DNA of 64,000 nt. Source: Kutzneria kofuensis. GTDB lineage: Bacteria > Actinomycetota > Actinomycetes > Mycobacteriales > Pseudonocardiaceae. The DNA lies in NCBI RefSeq assembly GCF_014203355.1, contig NZ_JACHIR010000002.1, positions 248,001 through 312,000 of the forward strand, read 5' to 3'. The translations under genes and the position numbers were made by a program. How positions within the stretch are numbered: the stretch's first letter is position 1; the number at the start of each line of letters is the position of its first letter. Of the stretch, positions 54,335 to 62,537 are shown piece after piece. Under the pieces are notes generated by a model. That model made no database searches. It saw only the letters and a program-made list of their open reading frames with translations, and had not been told where the DNA came from.

Positions 54335-55146
54335 TGCGCACCTGCCCAGTGGGTGAAGCGACGTTCGATGAGCCGGACGGCCCAGTTCAGCAACAGGGCC
54401 AGCACGGCGAGCAGGACGATCCCGGCCATCGCCGAGTCCATGTCGAAGTTGGACGTCTGCGTCTGCACGAAGTAGCCGAGGCCCTGGCTGGCCAGGAACA
54501 GCTCGGCCACGATCGCGCCGACCAGGGCGCGGCCGACGGCCAGCCGGACGCCCGCGAGGATGTACGGCAGCGTGGCGGGAAGTGCGATGGCGTAGAAGAA
54601 CCTGAGTCGCGGCGTGCAGAACACCGTTGCCACGCGGGTGTAGTCGCGGTCGAGGTTGCGGACGCCGGCGGTGATGTTGATGATCAGCGGCAGGATCGCC
54701 GCCCACACGATGACGATCACCCGCGAGGCGTTGTCGATGCCGAACCAGAAGATGATGATCGGCAGGAACATCACGTACGGCACCGAGTAGAGGATGTTGA
54801 CCATCGGCTCGGTCATGTCGTGCAGGATCCGGCTGCGGCCGAGCACCAGCCCGATCGGGATGCCCAGCACGAACGTGATGGCCAGGCCCCACACCAGTTC
54901 CAGGCCGGTGGCGCCGAGCGCCGGGAAGATCTCGCCGGTGCCGAACAGGTTCACCTCGGCCGCCGCGATGCGCGTCGGGCTGCTGCTGAAGGACACGTCG
55001 ACCAGGCCGACGGCCGCCGAGAGCTGCCACAGCGCCAGGACGATCGCGATGCCGGCCGCGCCGAGCAGGGCGCTACGGTGTCGCAGCGCCAAGCCGGACG
55101 GTGCTGATGGCCGCGCCATCGGGCGCGGGGGTGACGCCGTTGTCAT
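54331..55146 (-). CDS. ABC transporter permease (SsuC/TauC-like)
   Basis: A 271-residue membrane permease with about six spans. The ATPase-docking loop reads VRNLDRDYTRVATVFCTPRLR then FFYAIALPATLPYILAGVRL, typical of the nitrate/sulfonate/taurine class, and LGYFVQTQTSNFDMDSAMAG follows. It overlaps the ATPase gene by 74 bases and the binding-protein gene by 4. Confidence 0.93.
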   Translation of the reverse strand: MTTASPPRPMARPSAPSGLALRHRSALLGAAGIAIVLALWQLSAAVGLVDVSFSSSPTRIAAAEVNLFGTGEIFPALGATGLELVWGLAITFVLGIPIGLVLGRSRILHDMTEPMVNILYSVPYVMFLPIIIFWFGIDNASRVIVIVWAAILPLIINITAGVRNLDRDYTRVATVFCTPRLRFFYAIALPATLPYILAGVRLAVGRALVGAIVAELFLASQGLGYFVQTQTSNFDMDSAMAGIVLLAVLALLLNWAVRLIERRFTHWAGAQ

Positions 55147-55945
55147 GGTTCCTCGCTGGGGTCTTGTGGTGGAGGGCCGAGAGGATCTTGTCGCCGTAGG
55201 CCAGGAACTCGGCGCTGCGCCGCCAGGCGGCGTCGCGGGGCCGGGGCACGTCGATGACCACTTCGAGCGCGACGTGGGCCGGCGACGGAGAGAACACCAG
55301 CACGCGGTCGGCGAGCAGCACCGCCTCGTTCACGTCATGGGTCACGAACATCGCCGTCTTCTTCGCGCCGACCGTGCCCGCCTGCCAGATCCGCAGCAGC
55401 TCGTCCTGCAGGTTCTCGCGGGTCTGCGCGTCCAGCGCCCCGAACGGCTCGTCCAGCAGCAGCAACGTCGGGTCCGTCGCCAGGGCGCGGGCCAGGTTGA
55501 CCCGCTGCCGCATCCCGCCCGACAGCTCGTGCGGGTACTTCTTCGCCACCTTGGCCAGGCCGACGATCTCCAGCAGCTCCTCCGCCCGCCGCCGGGTCTC
55601 CGCCGTGAGCTTGCCCTGCACCTGGGGTCCGAACAGGACGTTGTCCAGCACCGTCCGCCACGGGTAGAGGGAGGCGTGCTGGAACACCAGCGACCGCTCC
55701 GGCCCCGGGCCGTCGATCGGCCGGCCGCCCAGTTCCAGGGCCCCGCCCGCGACCGGCACCAGCCCCGCCACCGCCTCCAGGAACGTGGTCTTGCCGCACC
55801 CGCTCGGGCCGACGATCACCACGAACTCCTCGTCGTGGATCTGCAGGTTCAGGTCCAGGCACGCGGTCGAGAACCCGCCCCCGCGCCGCGCCTTGTGCCC
55901 CAACAGCAGGTCGCGGGCGTCCAGGCAGATGTTCGTTCCGGGCAT
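55073..55945 (-). CDS. ABC transporter ATP-binding protein (SsuB/TauB-like)
   Basis: A 290-residue ATPase with Walker A GPSGCGKT at 46-53, Q-loop LVFQHASLYPW, signature LSGGMRQRVNLARAL and Walker B LLLLDEPFGALDAQT, then the H-loop FVTHDVNEA. A C-terminal tail of about 40 residues overlaps the permease start. It energises uptake of the substrate bound by the lipoprotein. It is the first gene of the leftward operon ATPase, permease, binding protein, amidohydrolase, ubiD, gntR; the promoter lies in the 55946-56374 region. Confidence 0.95.
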   Translation of the reverse strand: MPGTNICLDARDLLLGHKARRGGGFSTACLDLNLQIHDEEFVVIVGPSGCGKTTFLEAVAGLVPVAGGALELGGRPIDGPGPERSLVFQHASLYPWRTVLDNVLFGPQVQGKLTAETRRRAEELLEIVGLAKVAKKYPHELSGGMRQRVNLARALATDPTLLLLDEPFGALDAQTRENLQDELLRIWQAGTVGAKKTAMFVTHDVNEAVLLADRVLVFSPSPAHVALEVVIDVPRPRDAAWRRSAEFLAYGDKILSALHHKTPARNHDNGVTPAPDGAAISTVRLGAATP

Positions 55946-56374
55946 CAGGGCACCGCCACATCGTCCGGCGTGGTCACTATCGCTCCTCCTTGCCGATGGC
56001 TACGGACCGCAAGGTGTCGACACTTCGGGAGAGTCTGAGCCTGTGCGCCGCCTCACGTCAAGGCCCGAAACCGGCGTCACAGGCCGTCAGGAATCCACTA
56101 CAGTGGCATACTTTGCAGCACAATCCGCCGGCCACACGGCTCGCGAGGCACCGCCGGGCCGACACTGAGGCCGTAGCGCGGCAGTCGAGATGGGCCGCCA
56201 AACTGTCGACACTAGCCGCTCCGCACTCATGATCGCCGGTTCCGGCCGGCGCGCGGCCACGGCCGATCCGTGCGATGAGAACCGGTTCCCGAGACGACAG
56301 CTCGGGCAGGTGAGCATCGACCGAACCCCGCAGGCCGTTGCGGAACCGGGTGCGGACGCAATACGGTTGGGCGG
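55946..56374. other. Divergent intergenic region between ABC operon and GMC oxidoreductase
   Basis: No convincing gene. Two copies of the 8-bp palindrome TGTCGACA, both followed by CT, are at 56015-56022 (extended to GTGTCGACAC) and 56204-56211. Their GTC-GAC core fits the GT..AC core of FadR-type GntR operators, suiting the two GntR proteins of the adjoining operons. Short frames on both strands here have no family resemblance. Confidence 0.5.
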
Positions 56375-56394
56375 AACTAGAACACGTTACAGTT
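56375..56394. promoter_or_regulatory. KstR operator
   Basis: AACTAGAACACGTTACAGTT contains T-AG-AAC-AC-GTT-AC-A (56378-56391), an exact match to the published KstR consensus TNNAACNNGTTNNA, and the outer AACT/AGTT arms extend the palindrome to 20 bp. It ends 27 bp before the GMC oxidoreductase ATG. KstR is the TetR-family repressor of steroid catabolism in mycolic-acid and related actinobacteria. Confidence 0.8.
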
Positions 56395-56421
56395 TCGGGG
56401 TGGGCTAGGAGCGGAGCGGTC

Positions 56422-58053
56422 ATGGCGAAGAGGGCGCCGCGGGGCGTTGAGGCCGACTACGTGGTGGTCGGATCCGGCAGCTCGGGGGCCGCGATCGCGG
56501 GCCGGCTGGCGGAGTCGGGCGCGAGCGTGATCGTGCTGGAGGCCGGCAAGAGCGACGACCAGCTGCTGGTCAGGAAACCGGGGTTGGTGGCCCCGATGCA
56601 CGCGGTGCCGCAGCTGAAGAAGCTCGTCGACTGGGGCTACTACTCGGTGCCGCAGAAGCACATCCTCGACCGCCGGATGCCGGTGCCGCGGGGCAAGGTG
56701 GTCGGCGGCTCCAGCTCCGTGAACGGCATGGTCTACGTCCGGGGCAACCGCGCCAACTTCGACTCCTGGGCCGCCGAGGGCAACGTGGGCTGGGACGCCG
56801 ACAGCGTGAACGCGGCGTACAAGCGGATGGAGGACTTCGAGGACGGGGAGAACGCGTTCCGGGGAGCCGGCGGGCCGATCCGGGTCACGCGCAGCACGAC
56901 CCCGCAGGAGGCGTCGCTGCAGTTCCTCGAGGCCACGGCCGACGCGCTCGGCTGCCAGATCCTCGACGACTACAACGCGGAGTCGCAGGAAGGCGTCAGC
57001 CGGATGCAGCAGAACGCCGCGAACGGCCTGCGCTACAGCGCCTCACGCGGCTACCTCCACCACCTCGCGCCGCCGACGCTGGAGCTGCAGTCCGAGGTGC
57101 TGGCGCAGAAGGTGATCATCGAGAACGGCCGTGCGGTCGGGGTCGAGGTCGTCGACGCCGACGGGACGCGGCGGACCGTTCGCGCCGGCCGGGAGGTCAT
57201 CCTCTCCGCCGGGTTCATCGGATCCGCGCAGCTGCTGATGCTGTCCGGCGTCGGCCACGCCGACCACCTGAAGGACCACGGCATCCGGGTGATCGCGGAC
57301 CTGCCGGTGGGCGACAACCTGCACGACCACATGTTCCACGCCCTGACGTTCCACGTCTCGTCCAGCAAGAACAAGGGCTCGGCGCCGTACTTCGCGCGCA
57401 ACCTGGTCAAGGAGCTGCTCCGGCCCGGCACCAGCGTGCTGGCCAACACCGTCTTCGAGGCGGTGGCGTTCCTCAGGACGTCCCAGGCCGACGGCATCCC
57501 CGATCTCCAGTTGCAGGTCCTGCCGTGGGCGTACGTGTCGCCCAACCAGGACGAGCCGATCCGGCACGACGTCGACAAGCGGCCCGCGCTCACCGTGCTG
57601 ACGACGCTGATCTACCCGCGCAGCCGCGGCACGCTGCGGCTGGCCTCGGCCGATCCGACGGCGCCGCCGCTCGTCGACTTCCAGTTCCTGGCCGACGCGG
57701 CCGACCTCGAAGTGCTCGGCGAGGGCTCGGAGATGGTGCGCGAGATCTTCGGCTCCCCGGCGTTCCGGGGCGCGGTCAAGGAGGAGATCCACCCCGGCGC
57801 CGAGCTGCGGGGCCAGGAGCTTCGAGACGCGATCCTGAACCGTGCCACGTCGGTGTACCACGGCGTGGGCACCTGCCGGATGGGTGTCGACGAGCTCTCG
57901 GTCGTCAGCCCGGACCTGAAGGTGCGTGGCGTCGACGGGCTGCGGGTCTGCGACGCCTCGATCATGCCGTCGATCACCGGCGGCAACACCAACGCGCCCT
58001 GCATCATGATCGGCGAAATGGGTGCGCAACTCGTCCTCGGGAGCCGGCGATGA
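56422..58053 (+). CDS. GMC-family FAD oxidoreductase (probable KstR regulon member)
   Basis: A 543-residue glucose-methanol-choline oxidoreductase. The FAD-binding motif VVVGSGSSGAAIAGRLAE covers GSGSSG at 17-22; GGSSSVNGMVYVRGN and LSAGFIGSAQLLMLSGVG are the two family signatures. The C-terminal active site contributes His in YHGVGTCRMG and Asn in TGGNTNAPCIM. Such enzymes oxidise alcohols, including sterols and side-chain alcohols. The ATG at 56422 has GGAG upstream. The KstR box in its promoter and the coupled aldehyde dehydrogenase suggest steroid or terpenoid alcohol oxidation. Confidence 0.9.
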   Translation: MAKRAPRGVEADYVVVGSGSSGAAIAGRLAESGASVIVLEAGKSDDQLLVRKPGLVAPMHAVPQLKKLVDWGYYSVPQKHILDRRMPVPRGKVVGGSSSVNGMVYVRGNRANFDSWAAEGNVGWDADSVNAAYKRMEDFEDGENAFRGAGGPIRVTRSTTPQEASLQFLEATADALGCQILDDYNAESQEGVSRMQQNAANGLRYSASRGYLHHLAPPTLELQSEVLAQKVIIENGRAVGVEVVDADGTRRTVRAGREVILSAGFIGSAQLLMLSGVGHADHLKDHGIRVIADLPVGDNLHDHMFHALTFHVSSSKNKGSAPYFARNLVKELLRPGTSVLANTVFEAVAFLRTSQADGIPDLQLQVLPWAYVSPNQDEPIRHDVDKRPALTVLTTLIYPRSRGTLRLASADPTAPPLVDFQFLADAADLEVLGEGSEMVREIFGSPAFRGAVKEEIHPGAELRGQELRDAILNRATSVYHGVGTCRMGVDELSVVSPDLKVRGVDGLRVCDASIMPSITGGNTNAPCIMIGEMGAQLVLGSRR

Positions 58054-59624
58054 CCCTCACTCCGCTGCAGCTCACCCGCCCGGCGTCCACGACCGACGCG
58101 TTCCTGCGGCAACTCGTCGCCCGGGTGCCGGGGTCGTCCGCCGCGCCCTGGCGGCTCACCGAGGTCTACACCGGCGAGTTGCTCGTCGAGCTGCCGCAGT
58201 CGACGCCGGCCGACATCGAGCAGGCCTTCGCCACCGCCCGTGCGGCGCAACGGACGTGGGCCGCCACGCCGATCAAGCAGCGGCTGGCGGTGTTCAAGCG
58301 GGCGCACACGATCTTCGTCGACAACGCGCGGACCGTCGCCGACCTCATCCAGGTCGAGAGCGGCAAGAACCGGCAGATGGCGATCGAGGAGACCTGCGAC
58401 CCGCCGATGGTGATGAGCCACTACCTGAAGCGGGCGGCCAAGCTGCTGGCGCCGGTCCGGCGCGGCGGGCCGGTGCCGATGCTGACGACGTCGACCGAGA
58501 TCCGGCAGCCCAAGGGCGTCGTCGGGGTGATCGCGCCGTGGAACTTCCCGTTCGCCACCGGCATTTCCGACGCCGTGCCGGCGCTGATGGCCGGCAACGC
58601 CGTCGTGTTGAAGCCCGACAACAAGACGGCGCTCTCGCCGCTGTACGGCATCCAGATGCTGGAGGAGGCCGGGCTGCCGAAGGGCCTGTTCCAGGTGGTG
58701 TGCGGCGAGGGACCCGACGTCGGCCCCACGTTCATCGACCACGCCGACTACGTGATGTTCACCGGCTCCACCGCCACCGGCAAGGTGATCGGCGAGCGGG
58801 CCGGCCGCAACCTCATCGGCTGCTGTCTCGAACTCGGCGGCAAGAACCCGATGATCGTGCTCGACGACGCCGACATGGCCGAGACCGTGGCGGGCGCGAT
58901 CTTCGGCGCGTTCGGCAACACCGGCCAGATCTGCATGCACATCGAGCGGATCTACCTGCCCGAGTCCCGCTACGACGAGTTCAGGAACGCCTTCGTGGCC
59001 AGGGCCCGGGCGCTCGACGTCCGCGCCGCCTACGACTTCGGCCCCGAGATGGGCTCGCTCGTCTCCGTGGACCACATGCGCCGGGTCAAGTCCCATGTGG
59101 ACGACGCGGTGGCCAAGGGCGCCACCGTGCTCTGCGGCGGCAAGCCCCGTCCCGATCTCGGCCCGGCGTTCTTCGAGCCGACGATCCTCGAAGGCGTCAC
59201 CAAGGACATGCTCTGCGGCGTCACGGAAACCTTCGGACCCGTTGTCGCGCTGCACAGGTACCGCACCATCGACGAAGCGGTCGCGCTGGCCAACGACACC
59301 GACTACGGCCTCAACGCCTCGGTCTGGGGCCGCGACATGGCCGCCGCGCACGCCGTGGCCAGGCGGCTCGAATCCGGCAACGTCAACATCAACGACATCC
59401 TCGCCACCGCTTACGCCGCCAAGGGAACGCCGTCCGGCGGCGTCAAGAACTCCGGCGTCGGCGCGCGCCACGGCGACCAGGGCCTGCTCAAGTACACCGA
59501 CGTGCAGAACCTGGCCGTGCTCAAGAAGCAGGTCATGGGTCCACGGCCGGGCCAGGATCCCGAGAAGTACGTCGTGGGCATGCTTTCCACGATGAAGCTC
59601 ATGCGGAAGCTGCGGATCAGGTAG
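58050..59624 (+). CDS. Aldehyde dehydrogenase (GabD2-like)
   Basis: A 524-residue NAD(P)-dependent aldehyde dehydrogenase. The catalytic glutamate is in CCLELGGKNPMIVLDDAD and the catalytic cysteine in NTGQICMHIERIY; the cofactor loop is VMFTGSTATGKVIGERAG. By eye it is close to mycobacterial GabD2-type succinic semialdehyde dehydrogenases. The ATG at 58050 overlaps the GMC stop, so the pair would convert an alcohol to an acid in two steps. Its last 8 bases overlap the convergent MocR gene. Confidence 0.92.
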   Translation: MTLTPLQLTRPASTTDAFLRQLVARVPGSSAAPWRLTEVYTGELLVELPQSTPADIEQAFATARAAQRTWAATPIKQRLAVFKRAHTIFVDNARTVADLIQVESGKNRQMAIEETCDPPMVMSHYLKRAAKLLAPVRRGGPVPMLTTSTEIRQPKGVVGVIAPWNFPFATGISDAVPALMAGNAVVLKPDNKTALSPLYGIQMLEEAGLPKGLFQVVCGEGPDVGPTFIDHADYVMFTGSTATGKVIGERAGRNLIGCCLELGGKNPMIVLDDADMAETVAGAIFGAFGNTGQICMHIERIYLPESRYDEFRNAFVARARALDVRAAYDFGPEMGSLVSVDHMRRVKSHVDDAVAKGATVLCGGKPRPDLGPAFFEPTILEGVTKDMLCGVTETFGPVVALHRYRTIDEAVALANDTDYGLNASVWGRDMAAAHAVARRLESGNVNINDILATAYAAKGTPSGGVKNSGVGARHGDQGLLKYTDVQNLAVLKKQVMGPRPGQDPEKYVVGMLSTMKLMRKLRIR

Positions 59625-61017
59625 CCGGCGGGAGGATGCGGCCCAGCGCTGCCAGCGCGGCCTCGTAGCCTCGGTCGGACGGGGCGGCGTAGCCGACGAC
59701 GAGGCCGTCGAAGGCGGGCATCGTGGCGTCCGGATGCCGGAAGTCGGCCAGCCCGTCGAGGGCGATGGACTGCGCGGCGGCGGCCCGGACGGTGGCCCGC
59801 TCGGTCCCGGGTGGCAGGCGCAGCACGGCGTGCAGTCCGGCGACGATACCGGTCGCCGTGATGTGCGGGGCGAGGGCGGCGACCAGACGATCGCGGCGGC
59901 TGCGGTACCGCTGGCGCATGCGGCGAATGTGCCGGTCGTAGTGGCCGGATTCGATGAACTCGGCGAGGGTGAGCTGGTCGACCACGCTGGTCCAGGCTTC
60001 CCGATCCCCTTTGGCGGCAAGGACGGGCGCGACGAGCGACTCGGGCAGCACCATCCAGCCCAGCCGGACCGCCGGCGACAGGCTCTTGCTCAGCGACCCG
60101 AGGTAGACGACCCGCTCCGGGGCCAGGCCTTGCACCGCACCGACCGGTTCCCGGTCATAGCGGAACTCGCCGTCGTAGTCGTCCTCGATGATGAGGTTTC
60201 CTCGGCTTCGGGCCCACTCCACCGCACGGACGCGTCGCTCGGAGTGCAGCGGGCCGCCGGTGGGGAACTGATGGGCCGGCGTCAGCATCGCGGCCCGCAC
60301 GCCCGCCAACTCGTCGGTACGGGCGCCGCGCTCGTCGAGCGGAAGCGGGACCGTGCGAACCGAAGCCGCGTCGAGGATGGATCGGTGAAAGGCGAGCCCG
60401 TACGACTCCAACGCCAGCGGGCCGCGCAGCACCTTGCCGCCGAACAGCAGCCGCAGCGCATGGGCGACACCAGAGCACACCACGATGCAATCCGGCGTCG
60501 TCCGCACCCCGCGTACCCGCGCCAGGTACTCGGCCAGGGCTCGGCGCAGCTCGGGACGCCCCTGCGGATCACCCACGCCGAAGGCGTCGTTCGGCGCGGC
60601 GGTGAACGCGCGGCGGGCGGCGGCCAGCCAGTCCGAGCGCGGGAAGGAAGCCGGATCAGGTTGCCCCTGCTTGAGGTTGTGCGTCGGGGCGGCCGAACGT
60701 GCGGGCGCGGCCTTCGCCGCAGGAGAGATCCGAGCCTCGGTGCGCGGCGCCACCTGCGTTCCCGAGCCTTGCCGGGCGACCAGCCACCCTTCGGCGACCA
60801 GTTCGGCGTACGCCTCGGCGACGGTGTTGCGGGCAAGGCCGAGGTCGGCCGCGAGGGACCGGTACGGCGGCAGCCTGGTGCCCGGCGCCAGCCTTCCGTC
60901 CCGCACGGCGTCACGCAGGGCCCGCATCAGCACCGCCCGGCGGCTGCCGGTGCCGGCCAGCTCCAGGTGCAGGTCACTGCCCAGGCGCGCCGCCGAATTG
61001 ACCCATGAATCCGCCAC
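59617..61017 (-). CDS. MocR/PdxR-like regulator (GntR HTH fused to aminotransferase fold)
   Basis: A 466-residue chimeric regulator. An N-terminal GntR winged helix (ALRDAVRDGRLAPGTRLPPY then LAADLGLARNTVAEAYAELV) is joined by a linker to a type-I aminotransferase domain. The PLP-binding lysine lies in YLGSLSKSLSPAVRLGWM, and the Asp in IIEDDYDGEFRYD. PdxR members activate vitamin B6 synthesis; others control GABA or taurine use. It starts at the GTG at 61017, 41 bp from the divergent AhpD-like gene, its likely target. Confidence 0.93.
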   Translation of the reverse strand: MADSWVNSAARLGSDLHLELAGTGSRRAVLMRALRDAVRDGRLAPGTRLPPYRSLAADLGLARNTVAEAYAELVAEGWLVARQGSGTQVAPRTEARISPAAKAAPARSAAPTHNLKQGQPDPASFPRSDWLAAARRAFTAAPNDAFGVGDPQGRPELRRALAEYLARVRGVRTTPDCIVVCSGVAHALRLLFGGKVLRGPLALESYGLAFHRSILDAASVRTVPLPLDERGARTDELAGVRAAMLTPAHQFPTGGPLHSERRVRAVEWARSRGNLIIEDDYDGEFRYDREPVGAVQGLAPERVVYLGSLSKSLSPAVRLGWMVLPESLVAPVLAAKGDREAWTSVVDQLTLAEFIESGHYDRHIRRMRQRYRSRRDRLVAALAPHITATGIVAGLHAVLRLPPGTERATVRAAAAQSIALDGLADFRHPDATMPAFDGLVVGYAAPSDRGYEAALAALGRILPPAT

Positions 61018-61058
61018 GGAATTGAACTCTAGCGAAGGTCTTTCCGGCCCGTAGCGTT

Positions 61059-61520
61059 GTGCCCGTGACGAACCGACTCACCTTCGCCAAGGCCGCCCGC
61101 CCCGCGTTCCGCGCCCTGCTCGCCTTCGACGCCGAGGCCCGCCGCGACCTCGACCCCACCCTCGTCGAGCTGGTCCAGATCCGCGCCTCGCAGCTCAACG
61201 GCTGCGCCTACTGCCTGCACATGCACACCTCGGACGCCCGCAAGGCCGGCGAGAGCGAGGAGCGGATGCACATGGTCGCCGTGTGGCGGGAGGCGGCCGG
61301 CTTCTTCACGGACAAGGAACGCGCGGCCCTCGACCTGACCGAGGCCGTCACGCTGGTGTCCCGTGCGGGCGTGCCGGAGGCGGTGTACGCCCATGCCGCC
61401 GAGCACTTCGGCGAGGAGGAGCTGGCCCGGCTGCTGGCGCTGATCTTCACGATCAACACCTGGAACCGGATCGCCCTGAGCACCGCCAAGGTCCCCGGCA
61501 CCGACGAGCGGGCGGCGTAG
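61059..61520 (+). CDS. AhpD-like / carboxymuconolactone decarboxylase family protein
   Basis: A 153-residue helical protein with the AhpD-type redox centre: C49, C52 and H56 in NGCAYCLHMH. Alkylhydroperoxidase-like members reduce peroxides through the cysteine pair. The divergent MocR regulator often pairs with this family. The GTG at 61059 or 61065 may start the protein; no ribosome site precedes either, and the promoter region is very short, so a leaderless transcript is possible. Confidence 0.88.
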   Translation: MPVTNRLTFAKAARPAFRALLAFDAEARRDLDPTLVELVQIRASQLNGCAYCLHMHTSDARKAGESEERMHMVAVWREAAGFFTDKERAALDLTEAVTLVSRAGVPEAVYAHAAEHFGEEELARLLALIFTINTWNRIALSTAKVPGTDERAA

Positions 61521-61709
61521 CCCTACCCGTCCTCACGCAGCAACATGCCGCGCCGCCGACACCTACGTGCTGGCCAGCGCCGAGAAGATCGGCGCCGCGT
61601 CGCGTTATCGCGTGCTGGGCGTGCACGAGGTCGCCGGCCGTGACGAACTTCGAGCGTGGCCTGTGCCATCACTCCCCCAGGTGCTCGGCGTGACTCGGTG
61701 ACATGCCAC
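61521..61709. other. Intergenic stretch downstream of ahpD-like gene
   Basis: Within it the plus frame near 61555-61640 reads DTYVLASAEKIGAASRYRVL, which looks protein-like but has neither family resemblance nor clear start; it may be a decayed gene. No terminator hairpin was recognised. Confidence 0.35.
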
Positions 61710-61774
61710 GACTATACGCTCGGAGTATACATTCGCTGTATAGATACATATACGCAGGTCAGAGCGATATAGTC
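61710..61774. repeat. AT-rich nested inverted and direct repeats
   Basis: GACTATACGCTC (61710-61721) is mirrored by GAGCGATATAGTC (61762-61774), with one extra base. Between them TATAC/TATAG elements start at 61713, 61726, 61739 and 61749, the first three spaced 13 bp apart, and TATACA-TTCGC-TGTATA (61726-61742) is a perfect inner palindrome. The segment is far richer in A/T than anything else in the window and lies between two convergent genes. Confidence 0.8.
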
Positions 61775-61778
61775 AAAA

Positions 61779-62537
61779 TCAGGGCCGGTGGGTCAGCAGC
61801 CAGCGGGAGGCGGCGCGAAGGGCGGTCCCCACCGGTTGGACTGCCGGATACCACGCCTTCTCCCACTCAAGCGAGACCCAACCGGACCACGGTCGGAGCA
61901 CTGCGGCGCACTCCCCGAGCGGGACTTCGCCGTCGCCCGGCGGCAGCGGTGTCGGATCGACCGCGCGGGCGTCCTTGAGCTGGAAGTACCCAAGGTAGTC
62001 GCCGAGCACCTCACGCGTACGGATGGGCGACTCACCATGCCGCCACGGATGCAGCGCGTCCCACAGCACCGCCACCGCGTCCGGCGCTCCGATCGGTTCG
62101 ACGATCCGGCGCGCGGCCGCGCCGGTGGGATGCGAATCGTGCGTCTCGACCAGCAGCCTTGTTCCGGCAGCCCGCAGGTCGTCGAGGACGGCCGCGATCC
62201 GGTCGTGCGGACGGCCGTCGCCGCCGGGGAACACCCGGACGGCCGAGGCGTCGAGCTCGTGGGCGAGGTCGATCAGGGCCCTGAGCTCGGCGATCACCGG
62301 CCCGTCCGGGCCCGGCGCGCACACCTTGGCGTAACCGGCGAGGCACGCGATCGCCAGCCCCGCGTCGCCGATCAGCCCTCGCGCCGCGGCGGCGGAGGTC
62401 ATGCCGCAGTGGACCTCCTCGTCGGGGTGGGCCCGTATCTCCAGGCCCTCGCAGCCGTGCGCGACGGCGGTGCGCACGGACCGTGCCAGTGGCGCGCCGG
62501 GCATGCCCAGCGTGCTCACCGCGAACCGCCACCCCAT
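61779..62537 (-). CDS. Sugar phosphate isomerase/epimerase-like TIM-barrel protein
   Basis: A 252-residue AP-endonuclease-2-type TIM barrel (xylose isomerase-like). It opens WRFAVSTLGMPGAPLARSVR, with metal-site strands VRVFPGGDGRPHDR, LLVETHDSHPTG, LWDALHPWRHGES and SLEWEKAWYP. The family isomerises or dehydrates sugars and polyols; the substrate is unknown. Its ATG overlaps the stop of the GH6 cellulase gene by one base, so it probably handles a breakdown product of the polysaccharide attacked by the operon. Confidence 0.85.
   Translation of the reverse strand: MGWRFAVSTLGMPGAPLARSVRTAVAHGCEGLEIRAHPDEEVHCGMTSAAAARGLIGDAGLAIACLAGYAKVCAPGPDGPVIAELRALIDLAHELDASAVRVFPGGDGRPHDRIAAVLDDLRAAGTRLLVETHDSHPTGAAARRIVEPIGAPDAVAVLWDALHPWRHGESPIRTREVLGDYLGYFQLKDARAVDPTPLPPGDGEVPLGECAAVLRPWSGWVSLEWEKAWYPAVQPVGTALRAASRWLLTHRP

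Noticed and set aside
40387-55945. Complete nicotinate or picolinate maleamate pathway
   Set aside because: No 6-hydroxynicotinate/hydroxypicolinate monooxygenase and no 2,5-dihydroxypyridine dioxygenase are present, and the UbiD enzyme is not part of those pathways.
56058-56423. Minus-strand ORF of 121 codons in the KstR-box region
   Set aside because: Starts over the GMC start region, covers the operator and shows no domain.
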